From the NCBI GenBank assembly GCA_019638355.1, contig JAHBTY010000001.1:186001-250000 (forward strand): a stretch of 64,000 nt of DNA, in the 5' to 3' direction. The position numbers were made by a program, and so were the translations under genes. This DNA is from Cyclobacteriaceae bacterium. GTDB taxonomy: Bacteria > Bacteroidota > Bacteroidia > Cytophagales > Cyclobacteriaceae. Below, one piece after another: positions 1-7,178 of this stretch. Below the pieces are notes generated by a model. The model was not told where the DNA came from, did not search any database, and saw nothing but the letters and a program-made list of their open reading frames with translations. Within the stretch, counting starts at the first letter, position 1, and each line of letters starts with the position of its first letter.

Positions 1-449
1 GCTATATAACCACCGTTAGTGGAAGCACCGCGTTAGATGGCGGCATTAATTATGCGTTAAAGATGAATGTGCCAGCCGGTAAGTTGGGTGCACAGTTTCA
101 GGGTTTGGTTAATCAATACACGGGTGGAACTAATTCTACCTCCGAAATTCCGTTGAGTATTGGTTTGGGCGGTTCGTTTACCGATCCGAAAGTAACGCTG
201 TTGGCACAAGAGCAAAAAGAACAAGTGAAGGAAGCGGTTACTGCTGCCGCACAGGAAAAAGGTAAACAAGCCGTGCAAGATTTACTGGCTGGCGAAAAAC
301 CGAAAGATGCCATCAACAACCTGCTGAATCCTAAAAAAGATACCACCGTTAAAACAAATGGTGATTCAACCAAAACAGATCTGAGACAAGACGCACAAAA
401 GGCGTTGGAGAATAAGCTTCAGAATCTGTTAAAGAAAAAGAAGAATTGA
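1..449 (+). CDS. AsmA-like protein, C-terminal end (partial)
   Basis: The reading frame is open from base 3 to the TGA at 447-449, so the gene starts before the window. The visible part (about 148 residues) begins with a short beta-rich stretch (LDGGINYALKMNVPAG), then a Gly-rich linker and a long Lys/Ala/Gln-rich, probably helical, tail ending LLKKKKN. This arrangement is typical of the C-terminus of large AsmA-family envelope proteins in Bacteroidota, which are anchored in the inner membrane and implicated in lipid transport or outer-membrane assembly. The family call rests on the tail alone, so another large periplasmic protein is possible. Confidence 0.6.
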   Translation, partial: YITTVSGSTALDGGINYALKMNVPAGKLGAQFQGLVNQYTGGTNSTSEIPLSIGLGGSFTDPKVTLLAQEQKEQVKEAVTAAAQEKGKQAVQDLLAGEKPKDAINNLLNPKKDTTVKTNGDSTKTDLRQDAQKALENKLQNLLKKKKN

Positions 450-499
450 TTTTACATACCGCGCTATAAAAAAGCTATGCGATTTTGAAATGTACCGAT

Positions 500-524
500 G
501 CATCGTCTCTGCGCGAGACGATGC
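500..524. repeat. perfect 10-bp inverted repeat between convergent genes
   Basis: GCATCGTCTC (500-509) and GAGACGATGC (515-524) form a perfect 10-bp stem with a 5-base loop. It lies in the 105-bp gap between two convergent genes. There is no clear T-run after it, so it may be a REP-like palindrome rather than a standard terminator. A half copy (GAGACGAT, 5465-5472) occurs in another intergenic gap. Confidence 0.6.
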
Positions 525-554
525 CGGAACAATGTGCTTTTAGTTTTTACTCTA

Positions 555-1724
555 TTATTTTCTTACTAACACCTCAAAAAATTTATCCAACGTAGGTTCT
601 GCTCTTTTAAAAATCGGGCTGTCTGTTACTGTTCCCAGGTTAATAGCAATAAAAACATAAATATTCTCCTCTGGAAAATAATACAAGTTGCAGCCTGAAC
701 CCAGTCCGCCTCCGCTATGGCCATACGCTATTTTATTATTGAATGTTGAATAGTCAAGCCCTAAGCCATAGGTTGGCTTTCCTTCTTTATCGTTTACCCA
801 GTTTTTCATTAGCTGCAGGGTTTCGTTTGAAAGCACATTACCTTCCATAAGTCCTTTCAAAAAAAGAACGGCATCGCCCGGAGTGGCCACAATGCCATCA
901 TCACCAATTAACGAAGCCACATTGTTTTGTTGCATACGCGAGACATTTTCTACAATTGAATTACTGTAACGATCCCAATAAGTATTTACCAAAAGCGGGT
1001 AGTTGATGTACCCTCGCTCGTTTCGATAAAACGTATCGGTTAAACCTAACGGATCAAAAACTTCTTTGGTAATATAGCGGGCATGATTGCCCGTTATAGC
1101 ATCGGCTATTAATGCAAGCAACAAATAATTTGTGTTGCGATACGCGTATTTACTACCCGGTTTAAAATCAAGCGGCTTTCCTTCTATAAACTGAAGATAC
1201 TCTTCGCTGGTAAAAGTATAATCCGGATGCGAAAGAAGTTTGGATACATAAGCCGGCTGAAAATTGTATTCGTGTAAGCCGGAGGTATGATTGAGTAACA
1301 TCTGAACCGTAATGTTTTTTACATCGGGCAAATATGGATAATACCGGTTGGGTAAATATTGTTCGATGGAGGCATGTAAATCAATTTTTCCCTGCTCGTA
1401 TAGTCTCAGAATAGCCACCGCCATATAGGTTTTGGAAATACTTTGCATGTATTGAAGCTGGCATACTTCCATGGGTGTACCCGATTCTATTTTGGAATAG
1501 CCGGCCGAAGCTGACCACCATTCTCCATCATCATATACAGCCATAGCAACTCCAGGTATTCCTTTCGTTACCATTTCGTTTAATACATCCTGTATCTCTT
1601 CTGCTTTGGAGTAATTGGATTGGATCGGACTAAAAAAACTGCACGATGCTAATTCAATATCTTGAGAATAATCGCTGCAACCAATTGTTAACAGCACCAT
1701 CAGCATTAGTTTTATTTGTTTCAT
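555..1724 (-). CDS. serine hydrolase, class C beta-lactamase / penicillin-binding-like lipoprotein
   Basis: A 389-residue protein with a short lipoprotein signal (LTIGC, Cys16), so it is probably anchored in the envelope. It has the three family motifs: SxxK (Ser95-Ile-Ser-Lys98, nucleophile and base), YxN (Tyr195-Arg-Asn197) and a late HSGGG in the place of the KTG triad. Family members include class C beta-lactamases, D-aminopeptidases and esterases, so the substrate cannot be read from sequence. The ATG at 1724 gives a good signal peptide. It ends convergent to the AsmA-like gene and lies just downstream of an unrelated small outer-membrane-type protein gene. Confidence 0.85.
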   Translation of the reverse strand: MKQIKLMLMVLLTIGCSDYSQDIELASCSFFSPIQSNYSKAEEIQDVLNEMVTKGIPGVAMAVYDDGEWWSASAGYSKIESGTPMEVCQLQYMQSISKTYMAVAILRLYEQGKIDLHASIEQYLPNRYYPYLPDVKNITVQMLLNHTSGLHEYNFQPAYVSKLLSHPDYTFTSEEYLQFIEGKPLDFKPGSKYAYRNTNYLLLALIADAITGNHARYITKEVFDPLGLTDTFYRNERGYINYPLLVNTYWDRYSNSIVENVSRMQQNNVASLIGDDGIVATPGDAVLFLKGLMEGNVLSNETLQLMKNWVNDKEGKPTYGLGLDYSTFNNKIAYGHSGGGLGSGCNLYYFPEENIYVFIAINLGTVTDSPIFKRAEPTLDKFFEVLVRK

Positions 1725-1735
1725 AATTGTTTTGC

Positions 1736-2338
1736 TTATTTTTTTAAATGTATTCTTGATCCCACTTGAATAAGAGTTTCGGGTACTAATGGTACACTGG
1801 TATTGTAACCACTTACCAATAAAAACTGGTAGCTTACAAAAGGTGAAATACCAGCCCGGGTTTTAAGCGATTGATACCCTAACGATACACCCAGAGGCAA
1901 CACCAACATACCCTTTCCTTTTCGACCAACTGCTTCCCACTTACCCTGGTTGTTCTGCTTATAAGACTCAACCGGACGAAATGCATACTTATAACCCCCA
2001 CCCGCTTTTATTTCAGTGTACAAACCTGAGCGAATGTTGGGTCTCCACACCACCTGCGAATAAAGCATGATGCCATTGCCCACTGTTTTGTTTGCATGCC
2101 ACGTGGCCGTAAGCTGTTGCACCCACGTGTTGCGTATGTTATAGCTTAACTCGGTGCCAATACCCAAGCCAACATTGTTGAAGTTATATTTCACATCCTT
2201 AAAGGGCATGGCGAGGTTGTGAAATTGTACTTTTACAATAATGGGCATGTTGCGGTAACCACCCGGACTATCGGGTTGTGCCTGAACTACTAAGGCGTGG
2301 AGTAACCCAAAAACGAAAACTACTGCTTTGATTTTCAT
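1736..2338 (-). CDS. secreted protein of unknown function, possible outer-membrane barrel
   Basis: About 200 residues. The start chosen, ATG at 2338, gives a clean Sec signal ending VVQAQ. The frame is open further upstream, but a longer form would run into the LytTR gene (2451-3263). An alternative ATG at 2365 would only lengthen the signal peptide. The mature part has alternating Tyr/aromatic-rich stretches (YSQVVW, GGGYKYAFRP, FVSYQFLLVSGY) and ends in a basic tail, which suggests a small beta-barrel or periplasmic protein. I do not recognise the family. Confidence 0.6.
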   Translation of the reverse strand: MKIKAVVFVFGLLHALVVQAQPDSPGGYRNMPIIVKVQFHNLAMPFKDVKYNFNNVGLGIGTELSYNIRNTWVQQLTATWHANKTVGNGIMLYSQVVWRPNIRSGLYTEIKAGGGYKYAFRPVESYKQNNQGKWEAVGRKGKGMLVLPLGVSLGYQSLKTRAGISPFVSYQFLLVSGYNTSVPLVPETLIQVGSRIHLKK

Positions 2339-2380
2339 AAGGAAGCTTATTGTTGTTGCGTTCATTTTACGCCAACAAAA

Positions 2381-2410
2381 AGCTATCGGCTGCAGGCTGG
2401 AGGCTGTTTT
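2381..2410. repeat. short GGCTGCAGGCTGGAGGCTG-type intergenic repeat
   Basis: The gap between the LytTR gene and the secreted protein contains a run of GGCT/GCAGGCTGGAGGCTG units. It resembles in style the GGCAGTAGGCAG blocks of the beta-oxidation operon. No function is visible. Confidence 0.4.
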
Positions 2411-2450
2411 CCCTCGAAGTGTAGCGAGTTTATCGGTGAAGTGTAGCTTC

Positions 2451-3263
2451 TTAATCCGGTTGAAACCAGCTTTTAAAAGCTGGTGCACGCAAGCGGCTAA
2501 CCACAATCTCGGAAGGGAAGTTGGAAGAAGTTTTTAGCTGTACCTGCACCTTCCCGTTTTCGGCTCGCTTAAATCCGGTTATGAATTGCCTGTGAATTAA
2601 GTATTGGCGACTTAACCTAAAGAAAAATTCTTCCGGCAGAAGTTTCTCAATCTTATCTAATGATTGTGCTAGGTAAAACTTCTTGCCATCGGGTTGGGAT
2701 GCTACAGCATAATCTCCATCTACAAAAAGTCCCTCCAGGTTTTTATAATCCAGTCTAATTTCTTGCTTGCCCTGTTTTACAAATAGCCCTTCCGTTTTTA
2801 TTCTTTTTTCGCGTTGCCGTTGTGTTTCTGATTCCTGATATCGACCATAAAAATAAAGGCCGAGATAAATACCATTTACCACAAAAAACCAAATCCAGAT
2901 AATGAATAAATCGAAAAGATAAAATTCAGACGGGGCCATTTTACCCTTTGCAACCAGGCTTACAACTTCGGTAAGGATGCTGATAATGAAAAGCCCAATG
3001 AGCGTGGTGCCCGTTAGTTGAAGCGCAATTCGTTTGCCCGGATTTGGATCGAACGGAAGTCTTTTATCGAGATAAAAAATAAACGTGCGAGCCCCCCACC
3101 AACCACAATAGCCTTGAAGTGTATCAATGGTAAATGTAAGAACCAAAAATCCATTCAGTTTAATATCAACATAAGTAAGGTAATAGTTTATGGCGCTGAT
3201 AAACGGAATGAGGATCAGGAAAACAGTTACATCGGGGTGATAAGGATTTTTCTGGATTTCCAT
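2451..3263 (-). CDS. membrane-anchored LytTR-type transcription regulator
   Basis: A 270-residue protein. The first ~140 residues contain about four hydrophobic segments (for example FLILIPFISAINYYL and LFDLFIIWIWFFVVNGIYL). After a charged linker the last ~100 residues are a LytTR DNA-binding domain: KNLEGLFVDGDY, then FFRLSRQYLIHRQFITGF, and the ending EIVVSRLRAPAFKSWF. Membrane LytTR regulators without a receiver domain are common in Bacteroidota, and the membrane part is presumed to sense the signal. The gene is divergent from the XRE/CPBP pair, with a 162-bp gap containing direct repeats. Confidence 0.85.
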   Translation of the reverse strand: MEIQKNPYHPDVTVFLILIPFISAINYYLTYVDIKLNGFLVLTFTIDTLQGYCGWWGARTFIFYLDKRLPFDPNPGKRIALQLTGTTLIGLFIISILTEVVSLVAKGKMAPSEFYLFDLFIIWIWFFVVNGIYLGLYFYGRYQESETQRQREKRIKTEGLFVKQGKQEIRLDYKNLEGLFVDGDYAVASQPDGKKFYLAQSLDKIEKLLPEEFFFRLSRQYLIHRQFITGFKRAENGKVQVQLKTSSNFPSEIVVSRLRAPAFKSWFQPD

Positions 3264-3357
3264 CCGAGCTTTTAATAAACTACATCTTTAATATGTGTGG
3301 CTATCCGATTCATTTCTAACCTAATCAAACATACTAAATGTATCTGAAATAGCGGTT

Positions 3358-3385
3358 GTCGTACAAATGACGCACAAATGACGAC
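3358..3385. promoter_or_regulatory. direct-repeat operator candidate in a divergent intergenic region
   Basis: ACAAATGACG occurs twice with an 11-bp period (3363-3372 and 3374-3383), about one DNA helical turn. The pair is framed by GTCGT (3358-3362) and ACGAC (3381-3385), which are inverted copies. Two TAnnTTTG-type Bacteroidota -7 boxes follow (TACTTTTG 3401-3408, TAGTTTTG 3417-3424) just before the XRE gene. LytTR and XRE proteins often bind such repeats, but the binding protein here is inferred. Confidence 0.5.
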
Positions 3386-3425
3386 CTGAAAATTTAGTGG
3401 TACTTTTGAACGGGGATAGTTTTGC

Positions 3426-3863
3426 ATGCAAAAAAAAACTAAGGAAATGACCGCTAACTGGCTTCGCGATGGCAGGCTATCCAAAGGGCTTACGCAAAAA
3501 GAACTGGCCGAGAAATCCAACATCAGCATGCGTTCTATACAGCGCATCGAAAACGGAGAGTTGATTCCACGCAGTCACACGTTGAAAACGCTTGCAGAAA
3601 TTCTCGGTCTTTCATTCGAGGATTTTATTAAATCCGCACACGAGCGTGAGTTAACTATTCTACAGCGTAAATCTTCTCTCAACAACCCTCAGCGCATAGT
3701 TCTTTCTCTTGGTCTTTGCCTTATCATCATATTGTTGGCCTGGGCTTATGTGGCGCAAGCTGTCAATTTTCCTGAAACAACTTTCGAGTTGCTCGTTTTT
3801 GTTAGCCTCACGCTTTCGTTGATAACAGCTGTGCTGTTTTTTCTGTGGCGTAAGAAGGCCTGA
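3426..3863 (+). CDS. XRE-family helix-turn-helix regulator with two membrane segments
   Basis: A 145-residue protein. Residues ~10-65 form a Cro/CI-type HTH (WLRDGRLSKGLTQKELAEKS, then MRSIQRIENGELIPRSHTLK). The C-terminal part has two hydrophobic helices (IVLSLGLCLIIILLAWAYV and ELLVFVSLTLSLITAVLFFLW), so it is predicted to sit in the inner membrane. An internal ATG at 3447 (MTANWL) fits better with the TAGTTTTG box at 3417-3424, which otherwise leaves almost no leader. The CPBP protease gene follows after 20 bp, so the two probably form one transcription unit. Confidence 0.85.
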   Translation: MQKKTKEMTANWLRDGRLSKGLTQKELAEKSNISMRSIQRIENGELIPRSHTLKTLAEILGLSFEDFIKSAHERELTILQRKSSLNNPQRIVLSLGLCLIIILLAWAYVAQAVNFPETTFELLVFVSLTLSLITAVLFFLWRKKA

Positions 3864-3883
3864 TATTTCAAACTCAATTTTTT

Positions 3884-4582
3884 ATGATTGGCATCTTGGT
3901 TCAATTAGCCCTGTCGTGGCTTTTGGTATGGTTATCCGAAAGAAACAATCTTTCAGTATTAGGTTGGAAGCCTACAAAATTCCGGCTGCAACACTTTGTA
4001 ATTTTTCTTTCGATTGCGGCAGCGTTTAGTGCCTCCGCGTTTGTGCTTAACATGTGGATTGCTGAACAGCGTTGGCAACTCAATCCCGTCTTGAGTGCAA
4101 ATCTCATAGCTGCTGGTATATGGTTCAACATCAAATCCGTTTTGTTTGAAGAGTTGATTTTTAGAGGTGTACTTCTTTACATCCTTATTAAAAAGATTGG
4201 CATTAAAGCAATCTGGCTTTCGGCTATTGCATTTGGGGCTTTTCATTGGTTCACGATTGGTTTCGATAATGTTGTACAACTAATTATTTTTTTTCTCCTT
4301 ACGGGATCGATGGGACTGGTGCTGGGGTACGCGTATTTCAAAACAAAATCGTTGTATGTTCCGGTAGCCATTCATTTGGGTTGGAATGTGATTCAACAGG
4401 TTGTGTTCTCGATTGGACCGCTGGGTAAGCAATTACTTGTTGAAGTATTGCCCCAACCTGAGGTAACGGTTTCGTACTTGAGTGCTTTCTTTATCTTCTT
4501 GTTTCCGATGGTAGGTGTGTTACTGGTCTGCGCTATACTTATTAGAAACATCAAGTGCTATAATAATCACTCGCCAGTGTAA
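3884..4582 (+). CDS. CPBP-family intramembrane glutamic endopeptidase
   Basis: A 232-residue polytopic membrane protein with the CPBP (Abi) signature: Glu89-Glu90-xxx-Arg94 (EELIFRG), FGAFH with His121, and a third helix with His164-xx-x-Asn (VAIHLGWN). These residues form the active site in Rce1/CPBP proteases. Bacterial members process small peptides or provide immunity to them, and the substrate here is unknown. Its coupling with a membrane XRE regulator suggests regulated proteolysis or signalling. The 3' end overlaps the convergent lipoprotein gene by 16 bp. Confidence 0.88.
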   Translation: MIGILVQLALSWLLVWLSERNNLSVLGWKPTKFRLQHFVIFLSIAAAFSASAFVLNMWIAEQRWQLNPVLSANLIAAGIWFNIKSVLFEELIFRGVLLYILIKKIGIKAIWLSAIAFGAFHWFTIGFDNVVQLIIFFLLTGSMGLVLGYAYFKTKSLYVPVAIHLGWNVIQQVVFSIGPLGKQLLVEVLPQPEVTVSYLSAFFIFLFPMVGVLLVCAILIRNIKCYNNHSPV

Positions 4583-5214
4583 GGGTCTTTAATTTTTTTC
4601 TTTTCGTATTTGATGTCTGAAAAAGTAACTTCGCATGCTTTACCGGTTGGTGATTGAGCAAGAAAGCCAACCTTGAAATGTGCTTTGGCATTAAACTGAA
4701 AGTGCCGCACCAGCAACCACGTTTTACCATCGGGCGAAAAATATAGCGTTATTACATTGCCAGCTTTTGCCATTTTAAAATAGGCTTTGTTGGTGTTCAC
4801 GTCAATCGAGTTCGCATCATCCGAAATATTTTTAGTAACCACGCTCACCACCCTGCGGGCACCTGTATAGTCCTTCTCAAAACAAAACTTTACCCAGTTT
4901 ACACTATCGCTTTTTAACACAATTGCTCCACCATCCCATTTGTTAGTAAAAGTGTGCTCAATTGCTACGCTCAATACAAAATCAGTATCAGCCTCGAATA
5001 AAAGTTTTGGGGCATTATCGGTGTTGTAGGTAACATTCGGATCGCGGAACATATCTGTTTTTTCACCGGCTGTTATCCGCAAAGTGTTTTGGTCAATACG
5101 AAAAGTGAGCGGTTGATTTTCCCAATGAAGCGTATGGGGTATACCAGCAAGTTTAGGTTGTTGTGCACACCCTGAAATAAAAATAAATAACAAAGGAACG
5201 AAGTGTAATCTCAT
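4567..5214 (-). CDS. DUF1349-like lipoprotein (concanavalin-like fold)
   Basis: About 215 residues. The ATG at 5214 gives a lipoprotein signal (LLFIFISGC); an upstream in-frame start would put a non-signal extension before it. The body contains WENQPLTFRIDQNTLRITAGEKTD, split here by positions, and later GAIVLKSDSVNWVKFCFE, followed by FSPDGKTWLLVRHF and GFLAQSPTGKACEVTFSDI. This is the pattern of the DUF1349 'regulation of enolase 1' family, which has a jelly-roll fold. The biochemical role is unknown. Its end overlaps the CPBP gene on the opposite strand. Confidence 0.7.
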   Translation of the reverse strand: MRLHFVPLLFIFISGCAQQPKLAGIPHTLHWENQPLTFRIDQNTLRITAGEKTDMFRDPNVTYNTDNAPKLLFEADTDFVLSVAIEHTFTNKWDGGAIVLKSDSVNWVKFCFEKDYTGARRVVSVVTKNISDDANSIDVNTNKAYFKMAKAGNVITLYFSPDGKTWLLVRHFQFNAKAHFKVGFLAQSPTGKACEVTFSDIKYEKKKIKDPYTGE

Positions 5215-5330
5215 GACCGAAGATAAGAAAGTTCTTTTAGTTGAGGGGTGGGTCGGGGATACCAAAAAATAAGCCTGGTGAGTGTATCCTTGTGCCTGGA
5301 GAATTAGGGGTTTGAGAGAGTGGGAATCGT

Positions 5331-5384
5331 ATTCGGCTCAAATATGAACGATTTGTGAGCCGATTAGAGAGGTTATTCGGCTCA
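5331..5384. repeat. three copies of TATTCGGCTCA-type repeat (two direct, one inverted)
   Basis: ATTCGGCTCA (5331-5340), inverted TGAGCCGA (5356-5363) and TATTCGGCTCA (5374-5384) lie in the 285-bp gap between the DUF1349-like gene and the end of the doc gene. The rest of the gap is AT-rich with no gene. The spacing suggests a protein-binding site, but no target promoter is obvious. Confidence 0.5.
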
Positions 5385-5499
5385 TTTCTGGTTCTCTTTT
5401 AAATTATCTTTTACTGTTTCGGGGGCGAAACGACTAAGTATTACATATTAATCATGCTCTACGGGAGACGATTTCTAGCAAGAAATTTTTTAATGCCTT

Positions 5500-5988
5500 C
5501 TAAAAAATATCCTTATAGAATTCTATGCCAAGGTTGATTGGAGTAGCTCCCTCTTTTATTTTTGATAACGCCTGTATTATTTTCAGCTTTAGCTCTTCGC
5601 TATAGTCTTCTTCATTGACAATGGAGAATATAATTTCACTTAAAAGAGCTTTGTCAACAATATTATCGGCAACAAGCACAGCTATATTCTCCATCTCAAT
5701 AATAAATTTGTTAACCAAAGCCTCTAAACCGTTCACATCTAAAAAGAAAGCACCTATCGCAATAGAAGTTCGCTTATTACCATCGTTGAAAGCATGGTTC
5801 TTATTAAACGTATAAACAAGATGGATTAGTTTCTCTTCGAAACTTGGATAATAGTCATCATTTTGAATATGGTTTATAGGGCTGTCTATATTCCCAAAAT
5901 CTTTTACACCACTTATACCCCCTGATATCTCTATTATCTTGTCATGGATTTTTATTGCATAGTCTGAAGTAAAGTATAAGCAGCCCAT
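5500..5988 (-). CDS. Doc-type Fic-domain toxin
   Basis: 162 residues from ATG 5988. The Fic motif is HAFNDGNKRT (His65 to Thr74). The Lys in GNKR is typical of Doc kinases, which phosphorylate EF-Tu, rather than of AMP-transferring Fic proteins (GNGR). It begins one base after the stop of the large DNA-binding protein gene, so the two are co-transcribed, as toxin follows antitoxin in doc loci. The ~162-residue length is somewhat longer than phage P1 Doc (126 residues). Toxicity and target are inferred from the family. Confidence 0.85.
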   Translation of the reverse strand: MGCLYFTSDYAIKIHDKIIEISGGISGVKDFGNIDSPINHIQNDDYYPSFEEKLIHLVYTFNKNHAFNDGNKRTSIAIGAFFLDVNGLEALVNKFIIEMENIAVLVADNIVDKALLSEIIFSIVNEEDYSEELKLKIIQALSKIKEGATPINLGIEFYKDIF

Positions 5989-5989
5989 T

Positions 5990-7066
5990 TTATCTGTCTT
6001 TGAGACGCTTGAACACCTCCTTATTATCCTCAAGCCGTTTTTCCAAGTCCATGCTTCGCTCGCCCAAGAATGCATCAAAATCATTTGCGCTTACTTCATT
6101 GATGTAATCTTTTAGTTTTTCATGAAGTGCTTCTCTGAAAGCCAAATCTCTACTTGCCATTAGGCTTCTTGCCTTCTCGCGTAATGGCGTAATAAATGCC
6201 TCCATAATTTTTTCAAATTCCGCAAATAGAGTGTGTGCCTCAGACACCGAGAGTTTTCTTCCTAATGCTTCAGATTTTCTCTTTAAATGATCAGCAAATC
6301 CATTTTCGTATCCTGAAATCAAATCCAATACTTCAGAATACATTGTGCTCCTCACACTTTCTTTGTTATTAAGGTTTAAGATTTGACGGTATTCTTTGGC
6401 ATTTTCTTTAAAAATGCTTTTATAAATTTTATCTGTAAGTTGACCATACTTAAACTTGCTACCTTCAATGTAAAAATCAAGCGCGTTAGTAAACTCCTGC
6501 CGATAATTGTATTCACGAATGGCACTGGGAAGAAATTCTTCCTCTCTTTGGTTAATATATTTCGTTTTGCCCCCTAACTTTTGATTGAGAACATCAATAA
6601 CGATATCTAATATGATCGATCTCAGCCTTTGTGCCCTTTCTGAACCAGTAAGAAGCATTCCCAAATTGAGAAAAGCTTTGAATGTGAAAATACCAATGCT
6701 TGGTGCACGTAAACTAAACGCTTCATTTTCAAGTGTATCTGGGATGTCTCCGACATCGATGTCGGAGACATCAGCATGACCAGATTTTAAACTTTCTTGA
6801 AATGCTTCTCGTAGTTTCTTAAGGCGTATTCCAGTAAATAATTCATAGCCACTATCCGCCAACTCCTTACCATGATTTTCTAATAAGCGCTCAATTGTAC
6901 GAACATCTATTTCATAGTATTGGGCAACACGTTGTTTGGTAAAACGATACTTGTTTTCAAACATCACTCCGCGAAAACCAATCTGTTCATAGGCTCCTGA
7001 AATAGCTAAACTGTTGTTTAACACATTTTTGCGGTCAACTTCAGAAGTTGTGAGGTCTTTTGTCAT
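5990..7066 (-). CDS. DNA-binding partner of Doc (putative antitoxin/regulator)
   Basis: A 358-residue soluble protein directly upstream of doc. An N-terminal segment (about residues 40-85: FTKQRVAQYYEIDVRTIERLLE) looks like a helix-turn-helix. A central part carries FTFKAFLNLGMLLTGSERAQRLRSI, split over residues ~125-155, and resembles Bro-N/RhuM-type proteins. The C-terminal third is helical and charged. Known Phd antitoxins are about 70-80 residues, so this would be an unusually large partner. A perfect 30-bp DNA palindrome lies inside the gene and encodes a DVSDIDVGDI stretch. Antitoxin activity is inferred only from gene order. Confidence 0.65.
   Translation of the reverse strand: MTKDLTTSEVDRKNVLNNSLAISGAYEQIGFRGVMFENKYRFTKQRVAQYYEIDVRTIERLLENHGKELADSGYELFTGIRLKKLREAFQESLKSGHADVSDIDVGDIPDTLENEAFSLRAPSIGIFTFKAFLNLGMLLTGSERAQRLRSIILDIVIDVLNQKLGGKTKYINQREEEFLPSAIREYNYRQEFTNALDFYIEGSKFKYGQLTDKIYKSIFKENAKEYRQILNLNNKESVRSTMYSEVLDLISGYENGFADHLKRKSEALGRKLSVSEAHTLFAEFEKIMEAFITPLREKARSLMASRDLAFREALHEKLKDYINEVSANDFDAFLGERSMDLEKRLEDNKEVFKRLKDR
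6743..6772. repeat. perfect 30-bp palindrome inside a coding region
   Basis: Left arm GATGTCTCCGACATC (6743-6757) is followed directly by its exact reverse complement (6758-6772), with no loop and the centre ATCGAT. It is in frame in the Doc-partner gene and encodes acidic residues. It could be an operator-like site, a cruciform, or an inserted palindromic element. Confidence 0.85.
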
Positions 7067-7178
7067 GCTCTTGCATAAGTTTTTTTTCTAAAACATCTTT
7101 TGAAGAAGCTATTTCTATTTGAAAAGTATTCTATTTTATGATAACCCGTGCAATAGTTTTACAAAAGAAATTACCATG

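Noticed and set aside
5331-5384. CRISPR-like array
   Set aside because: Only three short copies in mixed orientation with unequal spacing and no cas genes.
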